Shown here piece after piece: positions 30,861-42,242 of a stretch of DNA of 64,000 bases (within the stretch, counting starts at the first letter, position 1; each line of letters begins with the position of its first letter). The stretch spans positions 48,220,381 through 48,284,380 of the forward strand of contig CAMZMU010000080.1 of NCBI GenBank assembly GCA_947311845.1. Reading direction: 5' to 3'. The stretch comes from Poa pratensis. Its lineage: Eukaryota > Streptophyta > Magnoliopsida > Poales > Poaceae. The position numbers and the translations under genes are program-made. The notes beneath the pieces are model-generated. The model saw only the letters and a program-made list of their open reading frames with translations. It searched no databases and was not told the origin of the DNA.

Positions 30861-33136
30861 GGCCACAACCAAGACGGCGCCCTTCTCAAGCACTTCTCAT
30901 GATATGGCTTCTACACCAAGTGCCACCACCACATTGGCCCCCTTATGGCAAGATGAAGACCTCCTATGCGACAATTGCCAAGGCCAAGACCATGACCCAC
31001 GAGAATGTCCCAATCTCTTGTGCCCACTATGCAATAGAAGAGGTCACATGATGTGGGAGTGCAAAGTTGGTGAACAAGACGGTGACCATGATGGTGAGAA
31101 GACGGTCGAGCATGGGATTTTCCCTTCGACCATGGAGGCGAGCATGGAGAATGCTATCACCTCTGACCATGGGTCAAGTGATGATGATGTGCATGGGATG
31201 TTCCCTTCGGCAATGGAGTCAAGTGATGAAGCGGAGCATGGGATTTTCCCTTCCGCAAAGGAGTCGAGTGATGATGCCTACACTATGGCATTGACCTTTG
31301 GAGGCGTGATGGTTGAGGAGGTTGAGCATGGGAGTTTCCCTTCAACCTTGGAGGCGTATGGAGATGAGGAAACCGAGCCTATCCCTATGAGCTTGAGTTA
31401 TGAGATGGTACCAATCCCATGTGAGCATGAGAGCCACTTAGCCCACTTGAGTGAGAGTGAGAGTGAGTTGAGTGCCTCCACCATATGTGAGTTTGAGTGC
31501 TTTCACTTTGAGGGAATGAGTGATACACCACTTGAGTTGAGAGAGGTAGTTGATAGGTCTTGTGAGGCCATTTCGATTTCTAACAACTTAACCTCTACCT
31601 CTAGTGTGTTTTCTCATTGTGTGCTAGGTTCCATGGATTATGAGACGCCACTACTCGACTTGACGGTGCCTCAAATGGAGAAGTTGTACATGGAGGATGA
31701 TGATGATGCCACCCCATGTCTACTTCAAGATGGACAAGTCGGCTACATGGAAGCCCCTACTACTTCAACACCTACTTCACATGAGTGGGACTACAAAGGT
31801 ATGGGTGTTGATGTGACCATGATCCCGCTAGTGGACATGATGAATTATGATTGTTTGCATGCTATGGATGATTCTTTTGAGGTCACATATGATTCGTTCT
31901 TATTCCCTTGGGATACTTTGTTTGAAACCAATGTTGATCAAGTGGAATTACCTATTTGTGATGATTTTGCCATGAGCATGCCTTGTTATGAATGTTTCTA
32001 TTTTTCTCCCATTGTGGCTTGCAACATGTTGAACAATTTCTCTTTCACATGTGTTGCTTGCAATGATAATGAAATGCTTGATAATGAGATTACCCCCATA
32101 GCTTTCTCAAATTTTGGAGATATTTCGTTTCCTCTTATGGATCTTGTTCCATCCTTCACTTTGCATAGTGACTATCCACATATGTCATATTTTCCAATTG
32201 ATTTTGATGTGGTTGGTGATGTGCAAATGAAGAGACACTTCATGATGGATGATGTGTTCATATATCGTGCACATAACTTCTTCATATGTTGTCTTGTGTG
32301 TGCCGGTAACCGCATGATAATGTCAACCTCTCTTGAGCATGAGTTGACAAAAAGAGCTCTTGAGAGCATACACTTGAGTCGTGGATCGAACCCGGCTCTA
32401 ATACCCTTCCAATGTTTTGCATCAAACAAGTTGATCAATTTCTCTTGGTTTTGGTTTGTTTGCAAACATGTTTGTGATAATGCTTTCCCGCATGGCAAGA
32501 CAAATTTCCCCATCTTTTATGTGAATGATTTATGTGTTGCAACAAATATGATGAACACTTGTTCTTTTAATGGCTTGTGTGCAACCGTAATGACATTTTG
32601 AGCACGTCTTGTCATGAGTTTATTGGTTTTTACCAATTTGGTGTTGCAACAAATATGTTGAAAACTTGCTCTTTCATGTGCTTTGCTTGCCACCATGATG
32701 ATATTTTGGACATTCTACATTGTGTGTTTTTGCCAAATTCTCCTCTTGTTGCATCAAGGTTGATGACAAATTGTCACTTTCAATGCCTTGTGTGCAATAA
32801 TGACCATATGGTTCAAAGTGAGATTCCTAGATGGCATCCTCATATTTTCATGGAGTTTTTGTGTTCCCACATGTCGAATATGTTCCATTGGATTGCTTGC
32901 TATTTGACCTTGCACTTGCACTATATTTTCATATTCTTGTGTTGTGCTAACGGTGCTATGATAAAGAATGGACATGTCATTGTTGATATGCTCCTCTTTC
33001 TTGCACACACATGGTTTGCTTGGTCTTTAGTGTTTGTAGGCATGGTGAATTCCAATTCTTCAACAACACATCTACCTCCTTTGCATGGTGATGAAGAGCA
33101 AGAGTCGAGGACGACTCTTTTTAAAGGGAGGGGAGA
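30784..33136 (+). CDS. Element G ORF2: double zinc knuckle plus Cys-repeat protein, one frameshift
   Basis: The frame is open from 30784, with the first ATG at 30904. Counting from that ATG, residues 22-35 and 40-53 are two CX2CX4HX4C knuckles (CDNCQGQDHDPREC and CPLCNRRGHMMWEC). Four repeats of the type EHGIFPSAKESSDDA follow at about 70-155, then an acidic stretch. After that come degenerate repeats around a core like NNFSFTCVACNDNE (about residues 385-550 and beyond). Near 32565 one base is missing relative to H, which stops the first frame at 32601; the reading continues in the frame open from 32577. Two hydrophobic segments (about 32910-33050) and the terminal ESRTTLF at the hairpin follow. 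The function is unknown. The element's partner H keeps the same protein uninterrupted by frameshift, which argues that it was once selected. Confidence 0.75.
33100..33136 (+). other. AGGA hairpin and PPT of element G
   Basis: AAGAGTCG-AGGA-CGACTCTT spans 33100-33119, then AAAGGGAGGGGAGA abuts the LTR. The purine stretch after AAA is eight bases to the AGA, so in this copy the reading frame continues into U3. Confidence 0.88.
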
Positions 33137-34076
33137 TGATGTAGTGCAACCTACCCTAAGCAACCGAACACTCCACAAGTCACCATGGACCTCAAAGGTG
33201 AACTCCTTCCACTATGTGATTCAATATATGTCACCTTTGGACGTTATACTACTTGACCATTGTCCCTGCGTATTGCTAGTCATGACGGGTACAACACCAC
33301 GGGAAGATGGACAAGGCACAAGAGGAACGAGGCCCGACAAGACGGTGGCTTGGAAGAGAAGAAGGAAGAGAAGCCGCAGCTTCTGCAGCGGTACTACCGC
33401 CAGCCGAGCGGTACTACCGCTGAGTCCCAGGAGCGGTACTACCGCTAGCGCTACCGCCACCACTACCGTGCCGCGCCAAATGCTCTCTGGATCGCCAGCG
33501 GTACCTGCCGGTACCTGCCTCGTACTACCGCTGGAGAACTTCAATATTATTCTTGAGAGCTTGCCGGTACTACCGCTGGCGCAGCGGTACTACCGCCACC
33601 TGAAAAGGAACGGTACTACCGCTACCCCAACGGTACTACCGCTGCCTGCGTGCAGAATTAGGGTTGTTGACCCTTGTATCCCTTTCCCACCTACCCCTTT
33701 GGGTCTAGACTATAAATACCCCCTTGGCTGCCTAGGGTTAGATAGACTATGTTTTGAGATTAGAGTAGAGCTAGACTCCTTCTTCTCAAAGGTCTCCTTC
33801 CTCCCCTTGTGGGGATGGTTCCTCCCCTAGTGGAGAAAATCCCCTTGTGGATTCAAGACCTCTACTTGTAGTTTGACTACTTGCCAATCTTTCATCTTCG
33901 GGTGATTCTATTGGACCGGTTGGACCGACCGGTAAGGGAAACGGTTCTTGTATCTTGTGCGTGTTCTTGTGTTCTTGGCGTTCTTCCTCGTGTTCTTCGT
34001 GTTCTTGCGTGAGTTTGTCCACTCGTTCGTCAATCCGTGAAGATTGGGCCACCCTAGAGGAACCTTTTCCTCATCA
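33137..34076 (+). repeat. Element G 3' LTR
   Basis: 940 bp, the same length as the 5' LTR. TATA is at 33711-33718. The first 100 codons of U3 remain open and match the tail encoded by the other LTRs (for example DVILLDHCPCVLLV against NGLLLHSDTLCVL). Confidence 0.92.
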
Positions 34077-34610
34077 GATCTTCTCCTCAAGAGGAGGCCT
34101 TGGTTCATCTCCACAAGGGGAGGCCTTGATTCATCTCCATACGAGGAAAGATACACTTCGAGAAGAAGGAGCAAGGCTCTACTTTAGTTCCCAAATCATA
34201 GTCTAACCCTAGATCTGGAGGGAAAGGTCTATTTATAGTCTAAGCCACGAAGTGGGGAAAGGTGGGGGGTACAAGGCACATGGCCCGTCATGCACGCAGG
34301 CAGCAGGGTACCCGGCTCCTGGGCCGATCAGGCCGGGCTGGGAGCCGGCCGGCTCTGCAGGGTAGCCGGCCTAGGAGCCGGCCAAACCGGCCTGGAAGCC
34401 GGCTGGCTCGGCAGGGTGACCGGTTCTGGAGCCGGTTTTGGCCGGGCTGGAGGCCGGCTGCCTCTGGCTGCAGGCCGGCCTGGGAACCGGCCAGGCAGTT
34501 TTGCTCCCTTCTTCTTCTTCTTCTTCTTCTTGACCATCTCCTTGTGTCTTCCCTGGGTCATCTTCTCCATCATCTTGCGTCGCCTCTTGGCCATCTTCAT
34601 AGGGGTCTTC
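34077..34610 (-). mobile_element. Gypsy I 3' LTR, segment 2, with GCCGG array
   Basis: The LTR continues after G. The minus-strand TATA (TATAAATA) is at 34230-34237. Upstream of it in the minus sense (about 34310-34500) lies an array of GCCGG-containing units such as GGAGCCGGCC, in the place where other families have CGGTACTACCG. A CTT trinucleotide run is at 34508-34532. It is interrupted at TCTTC by LARD B. Confidence 0.85.
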
Positions 34611-37600
34611 TGTGGGGACCCCGGACTAGCTGTCCAAAATACCCTTGTGCCTACAACATCAGCGATCCCATGATCAGTCTGTCGCTGAGCACAATCAAAC
34701 TGGTATCAAAAGAACATCCATAAATACCGAAGGAATTTACTTACTTGATTGAAGCCATAAGCTTCCATAGGTACTTGCAGCGGAAATCACCAAACAACGT
34801 GGAGCCCAAGTCATATGCCACAACCCCACAGGCAACTGACTGGGAAGCGCCCTAGTTCGCATTGACGTCATTTCAAACTTCTCCTTCGAATTGCTCCTCT
34901 TCAGAATCTGGCTAAGACAATAGCCAGGGACGAAACCAATATGAGTACATTTGAATGTACTCGCAAACTACCCCCGGAATGAGCATGCACTACTCTTTTT
35001 ATTGTTTTAAATAAAACTTCGTTTGCTTTGAAAACTCCATAACTTTTCCCATAAATCTGTCTTTGTAAGAAGTCTCTTTTAAAACTTTTTCCCGAAATAT
35101 ATCTTTGTCGAAAACTGATAAGAAGTCTCTTTTAAAACATTTTCCCGGAAAATCACCATTTGTTTATTTCTCCAACACTCCTCCTTTTCTGACCAAAACC
35201 ATTCATGGTCAAATCGTTTTTTCCAACCACCTTATACCAACCCTTTGGTATAGTTGCATAAAACATTTTCCACTTTCAAGACACAAACTTTACACTTCTC
35301 GACCATAGCCCCTCAGGGTCCTCCTCTTTTCCCGCAACCTCATACCGACTCATCGGTATAGTTGCACAAATACAACATCTCCATTTTCCTTTCAAATCTT
35401 AAAACATTTCCAAAACTTGCACATAGGTCAGAGTAGGGCCTCCCAACTGTCCATATCCGAGGACTCGGCTATTCGAATAGTTTTACCCTCTGCAGAGGTA
35501 GCACGCTTTTATCCCACATCCATCCGGTAACTCATCGTGTCAGCCACGTCCCGCCATACAAGGTGTATGCGAAGTTGAGTCACCGACCGTAGCCTGTCCT
35601 TTGCTCATGCTAGTATAGGATCCTACCGCTACGAAACCGGTTCCATCGACACTTAAATCCAGCCCGTCGGAAACTAAGTGTGAGCACTTCGTAGTTCTGC
35701 CCGGCGAATTTTAATGGCCCTACAAATCCTCTACTCCAATTCATACATACCAACTCAGCTGGCAGTCTTCTCTTTAGAGGACCCGGGTCAGGGGCAGGTC
35801 ACCAAACCATCCCCTCATGGAACGAGGTCATCCTCGTTGTTGAGGCTTCCAGTACTAATATGAGCAAACTATATGACTACGCCCTTTCCCATATGTGGGT
35901 AAATGTGGTCGCACAGGTTATCGGCTGGTCGTCATAGTACAAAGACACAATGTGCATTTTTCATAAACATCTCCATTCTCCATTTCTTCACTTCCACACC
36001 GACATCTCGGTATTCCATAACCACACAAGTATTTTCAAAGGAGTTTTGAGTAAACAATATTTTTCCCATCCTATAGTTTGAAAAAGAATTTCCATCTAAT
36101 ATCTCCATATAGGGTGTCAAAATAATATACTTGTATTTTTAAAACAAAGGGTTTTCAAAATCATAGCTTTAGTGGCAAACACCACATAAGTCACTTATGC
36201 TCTTTATAAGTAAAACATGTGAACCAAAATAGATGTATATAGATGCAAGCTCAGAGAGTAGCTTGCCTTGCTCGGCAAAGTGACATTGGTCTTGATCTTC
36301 AGGTTCAGCAAATTCTCCCTCCTCGATCACTTCGGCAACGTTCTCGTCTAATCGATAAACAAACAAATACGAGCAATCACTTTACTACTCAAGCAAACAT
36401 CACAACATTACAATCCTAAATGCTATAAATAGCCACTGCATACATTAAGCAACATCATTTGGCTTCAATTGAATTGTATTTGTCATATTTATTTATGTTT
36501 CAAATATGGCAGAATTTAGGGGAACATGTTTAATTGCACAACTTGAGTTCTGTTTGTCCTAAAAATACAAACTAAAATTCTACAGAAAGCTACTGATGTG
36601 TAGAAGACAACACAACTTGATTTGGGATAATTGGAGTTACCAAACTCCCTACACAATAGTTTGAATCCAGTAACTAAATAATCAAGTTTTTGCTACCATT
36701 TGAGTTATGTTGCTACTAAAATTAAATCCTTTTAGGGGCAAGTAACCATGGCTAAATGTGAGCTAACAAAATTGGTCCTAACTCATTTGGGTTAACCATT
36801 AAACATATTTAATTGTTTTAGTGCAGAGGGGTTTAATTTAAGGTCAATAATTAATATTGCTTAATTAATTCTACCAAAATTAGGGAAGCTAGGTGATCAC
36901 ATTGCTAAACTCACAGAATTGGATTGGCATTATTTGGATTAATATTAATTAAGTTATGGATTTTACAAAATTAGTTTATATTCTGCCCTTCTATTAAAGG
37001 GCCAGAAAAGGTTATTTCCAGTATTTAGTTCGACACGCAAAAGATGTTATGAGGTAAAGTTATTTCTCCTGAGCATTTTGATATCTCATTTGCAATTTTT
37101 GGATAAGTATTCAAGAAGTTATGGATTTTAGAAGTTTAAACAATTTCCTGCCTTTCTTTATTTTTCAGAAATTCTACTCGAACGTTTTTCACCGGGCACG
37201 GAGCTACCCGTGCCACTGACCTGTGGGGCCCGTGGCCACGCAGGCGCGGGGAAGCTGCGCTGGCCGCCACGGTCACTGACCGGTGGGGCCAGGCTGTCAG
37301 CGTGCGAAATAAAACTGAAAAAGGCAGTGCGCCGTGCGCGGGATCGAACTCGCGACCTCGCGCGCGTGTGCGTGTGTGCTGGCCACTGGGCGGGCTCGGT
37401 GCTGGTGATAGTATACGGGTTCATACCAATATGAGGTGTGACAGTGCACGTCGACGACGCGCACGGCCGCGGCGACCACCGGCGGCGACGCGCACGGGAT
37501 CGAAGTTCTACGGCGTGCGGAGACCAAATAACGTTCGCACTCGACACGCACCAGTACGGGCTACCTAGTGGTGGCGTTATGGACCTAATGGTCGCCGGCA

Positions 37601-39178
37601 AAAGATCCGGCGACGAGGCCGTGCGGCGGCGAGCTACGGGCTACGATGGTCACGAGGATCTACGGCGAACTAAGGACGACAAGCATGTCCAGGAGAATCG
37701 CAAGCTCACCCTCGACGCGTGCGTGTGCTCAGCTTGGACGGAGGAGGGCGGAGACGGTGAAGAACTTGCTCAAAGTGCGGCGGCCGGAGTTGGAGAAGAT
37801 GAAGACCCGCCGCTCGATTCGCGGCTTCCCGCGGCGATTCCTTGGACCAGGGTGCAGAGGACGACGAGGCGGAGCTGCTGACGGTCCTTGTTTAGCTCGG
37901 GGAGGTGCCAATCACCGGCGATGCGCGACGGCGTCCATGGACGGGTTCGGGCCGGAGCTCGAAGGGAAGAACAGAGGGAAAGGGAGGGAGCAGGAGGGCG
38001 AGTGAAGCTTGAGGGGGCAGAGTAGCGGCTTCGGGGGATCTTATCCTCCTCGCTGGGCAGCGGAGAGGAGGGGCCCGGGCAGTGCGACGCACGGGAGAGG
38101 TGCACGGCGGCATGGCAGGAGGGAGAGCAGAGGTGCGGCGTCGTGGCTTCTTATTGTCCGCAGGGCAGCAGAGAGGGGGGGGTCCGGACGATGATCGGCG
38201 ACAGGCGGACGACACGACGGTGGAGCGGAGGGGGGCCTGGGCGAGCTCGGCGGCAGGAGGACGACACGGCGACGGCAGCCACTGCTGCTACAGGGAAGAA
38301 GATGAAGGTTTCGCAGATAACCCCCTGGACTTCTTTTCCTATTTACAACTAAGCCCTTTCCTGATTTTCTTTTATTTCCTTTAAAACCAGTAGCCTTTCA
38401 GTGATTTAATTGAGGCACTAAAACTTTTTAGAAAAATATGTAAAAATTTGAGTAGACTCCCCTTAGCATGAAGAAGCTCCACAAAATTTGGAGTGGCAAA
38501 ATAAAATGTTTGGAACCACATTTGTTCCTAGGGTTTGAATATGGCATTTTACTTAATTTCAAAGGTTGCTCCTTTAGAAATTCTAAAGCAAGTTCAAAAT
38601 ATTATTTTTGAACTCTTGGAACTTCCTTGACAAATATATTAGCTTTTGTATTTGTGTTTGTCAGAAACAAACACATTTGAATTGAATTAAAAGAATAAAA
38701 TAGGATTTCATAGTTTAAATAAAATTAAGTGGTAACTATATAATTTTGGGAAGGGAGGGTATGAGAAGGAGATGGTCATCTTTTTACCTCATCCATGGAA
38801 TTAATTTGATAAAGAAAATATTTGCTTGAGAGAAATAGAGAGTGAGGTAGATAGATTAATATATTAAGATCATTTCTTTCACTCATGTTCTTAATTTCTA
38901 TTTGTTGAATAATTGGAGGAGTTTGTTTTAAATTTAAGTCACATTCCAAATTGTTGCCAAGTGTGTTTTATTTTTAGTGTTAGACACAGTTGAGGAATTG
39001 TTCTCACAAGCAACAAACATAATCAAATCAGCATCACAACCAAGATCACACAAGTCAACACAGCAATGGGAAGTAAAACACAATCATTAGTGAAACATTT
39101 CAAAAAGTTTTTGTTGGTTCTGAAATTTGGTTCTTGTGAAACTAAGTTTTTCTTAGTTTCTAAATTTGGGATGAGACA
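34611..39178 (-). repeat. LARD B 3' LTR
   Basis: 4568 bp. Relative to the other LTR it lacks 93 bp at an AAC microhomology near 35041 and has 17 extra bases near 35226-35246, which together give the 76-bp length difference. Its GC-rich block spans about 37190-38310. No gene was found in it. Confidence 0.92.
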
Positions 39179-42100
39179 GCTCTTCCCCCCTTAAAAATAA
39201 ATCTCGTCCTCGAGATTTGCCCGGTGGTAACTAGGGAGTATGGGGGCACGGGTTTTGGGTTGTCTATACTTCTGAGGTCGTTGCTTCTTCAGTGAGGTTG
39301 CCATGTGAGATCTTGACAACTTGATGATGCGAGGCTTTCTTTGTCGATAAACTTCTGTGCTGAGTTCAGATCCTTGATGATGGGGCTGTCTTGACGATTG
39401 ACTCGGATGGATTGTCTTGGTTGGTTGCTTCCAGATACTACAAGGCTAAGGCGCAAGGATCTAATTATTACTACGTTCCTGTATACCTATTGCAGGTCTT
39501 CCCCCCTTAAAAAGGGGTTTTGAAGGTTCATCCTGAAGGTTGCAGCTGGAGTTGAATTGGGGACATTATTCTTCCGAGGTAGCTTGACGATCTTCGTCTT
39601 GGGTGTCATTCCTAGGTGCTCGGGTCGGTGCAGATATCACTTCCTGATATTGTCTCTTTACGAGGGTCGCAGGTGGGGACGCGTTGTTCTCAGGATGCGT
39701 CAGTCTGAGCACTCGACTCTCTCCGTCTTCTAGTTAGTAGAGAGATGTTATAAACTTCTAAGGGCGTCTGGACATGCTTGGTGGTTGATGTTGCCAACAG
39801 CAGGTGCTTCCGTTGTTTGATTCTTCTTAGTGACTTCCAGTAGATTTTCTTCACGCTTTTCTTCCTTCGGCTTGGCAAGAAAAAGGCTGTCCTGAAAGAC
39901 TTCTTTGGTTCGGGGTCTTCAGGAAGCTTCGCAGGTGTCTTCACAAGTAAGTTAGAGTGCACCAGAATAGTTAGGGTTCCCGGGAAAACTTTCTGGTTGA
40001 GGGGCTTAAGTTGGTTTTCAAGGGAGTTGGGTGCTATATTCCGAACATCAAACTTATTATACCTAAAATCCAAAACAACCAAATTTACATAGGCCTCTAA
40101 TTCTCGAGTCTTCAAAATACCATTCCAACATCTCTGGTAAGGCCACTACTATCAACTAGTTAATTGAATCATGGCTTACGCCCAAGCTAAAGTTATTAAT
40201 CCACCATCATCCTCTTCGGGCATAAACCCTTTATCCTAGCATCGTTCAATCTATCGGATACACATCAAACCCTTTAGGCATAGTCTTCCCATTACATTCT
40301 ATCTCAAAAATCGTAGTGGTCCACCAATTATTTCTTGATTGATTTTTTTCTCCCAGATAGGCATATCTCGATTTATCTGACTCCTTCAGGTTGCCATTTT
40401 CCCACGATCATATCATCAAAGCTAAATAAAGCATCCAACAATCATGTGATCATATCTTCTAGAATTGCCCCACTTTCGAAGATAAAAGATCTTTCTAAGG
40501 ATAATCCAAACAGAGCGTGACAAGCTCTGAAAACTACTGTCACCTAGAATGTCTTGCTACTAGACCAAGTCATAATGATTCCTAGAATCCGATAAACATT
40601 CACTTATCCTCCACCAATTATTTTTTTCATACAACGATCTACTCATTTGCTAACTCCTCTTTGACCACTTCCTATAATTCCATAAGAATTTAGTACAAGG
40701 TCACTTGCGCTAGGAATCACCCTAAACATTCGAACACTGGAGTATTCTTCTTAATTTACTTGCTTCCAACCAATCCAACATCATTTTATCAGCAAGCGCT
40801 TCCTAAAAATCCATCAACTTTCACCTTTATTTCTAAACCTTAAATCAAGGGTCACGTCTTCTAGTTCCAGATAACCACCAATGGCTGGGGACCACAACTG
40901 GTTAGCCCCAGAGTATTAATCAAATATATCATCGGTCCAATCCCAATTAACTTATCGATCCACTCCAAGTTTTCACTTCTATTCTGAACCCCAAATTTTT
41001 GATATCACCAACATCATCCACCAAATTCTGATCTCATCACTAGATTCTCAAGGGATCCTTTTGCCTAATAATCTGATAGCCCAACACTCTTATATCTTCC
41101 AAAAGCCTCCTTCGTACCAACTAGTTTTGAGTCGTCCTATGGCACCTCTTTCCTTTGTCTAGAAAAAGCAGTTAGTATTTTTGCAAGATTTGGTTAGATG
41201 GGAGATCTAAAGTTAGATAAATTATGTTAGTTATGTTAGTTTTCATATTATTTTGTTAGTCCGATGGGATACGACCAGTGTCATCTACCGTCGGGTCTTG
41301 GATCTTCATCTTTCTCGATGGCTTGATGTGGTTGTACAAAACGACGAATGAAGACCGCTATCAGTCTTGCAGAAGGTCGCAGAGTCTTGGGGTAGCGAGT
41401 ATTCCATACCTTGCTCCTCTTACTAAGAGAAAATTTTCTGAAGGGTTTTCCAAGTCGGACTCTTGAAAGGATACAAAAAGTACATCAATGGCCAACAAGG
41501 CAAAAAGGTTTTTTGCAAACAGTCAAAATTAAAGCAACAGACAACAGTGTGGTTACTTTGGGTTCCCGACAAGGCGTGTTTTGTGAAACACCCAAGGAAA
41601 ACAACACATAATAAATGCAACACACAAGCAAGGATCAATCAAGGCACTTTTAGCACCAACAGACGTTTAATACCGTGGAAGGTGGGGATTGCTCAAGTAA
41701 AACGAGCTTATCCTATTGATCCTATGTGTCTGGTTTGGGATATCGTCAAGTATGTAAGTTTGAATGGAGGTAAGACAATAGATGGAAACCTTTGATAAAC
41801 CTTTAAACGAGGGACAAGGTGTAAAATAATTCGAGAAGTTGAAAAGAATGGAAGTTATACTTGGGCTTCCTTAGATACAACTAATTTAGGTAGTAATATA
41901 TTTCTTTCCAAAAATAGTTTTCGCCTTAGTCTTCAGCTGGAATACTTGAGGTGAAAACTTCTTCTTCTTCTGGGCACTAGCTAATTAGGTCTCACTGGGT
42001 TTTCATCGTCAAATATTTTGAATGGGTAAGAGGGAGTAGAAAAATCCTTGGAAAATCTTAAAATAGAGGGATAAGACTCGGAAATATTTGAGAATGTGAA

Positions 42101-42242
42101 AAGAGTGGAAGCTATTTTTGGACTTCCTTGGATAAAAAATATGTTTTTGGTAACAATATATTTTTAACAAAATATTTCTTTCCTAACTAGCGTCCATGCT
42201 AACTAAGGTCTGTTACAGTCAGGATGGCTCTGATACCAAGTC
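39179..42242 (-). mobile_element. LARD B internal non-coding domain
   Basis: 3064 bp. On the minus strand the PBS is at 42226-42238 (TGGTATCAGAGCC). The AGGA hairpin is at 39199-39218, the PPT at 39179-39193 and the duplicate PPT at about 39498-39510. A 141-codon frame (39690-40115) matches A only in its first few dozen residues and is stopped there, so I do not call it a gene. Otherwise the region is AT-rich and non-coding. Confidence 0.88.

Larger units (their letters stand above)
27337..34076 (+). mobile_element. Element G: complete pol-less LTR retrotransposon, TSD GATCT
   Basis: The 6740-bp element is flanked by GATCT (27332-27336 and 34077-34081). Two 940-bp LTRs differ at about four sites, so insertion is recent. 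PBS (28279-28290) and PPT (33124-33136) are intact. It has no protease, RT, RNase H or integrase. Instead it carries an Asp/Tyr-rich plus RS-like ORF, then two zinc knuckles fused to a large Cys-repeat protein. It sits inside the LTR of gypsy I. It presumably depends on another element for reverse transcription and integration. Confidence 0.93.

Noticed and set aside
33137..33830. Long continuation of the element G frame through the whole U3
   Set aside because: Only the first part matches the tail encoded by other LTRs. Through the palindrome array the protein is merely a translation of the repeat.
39690..40115. 141-codon frame in the LARD B interior
   Set aside because: The matching region of LARD A is stopped and shifted after a few dozen residues; no domain is recognised.
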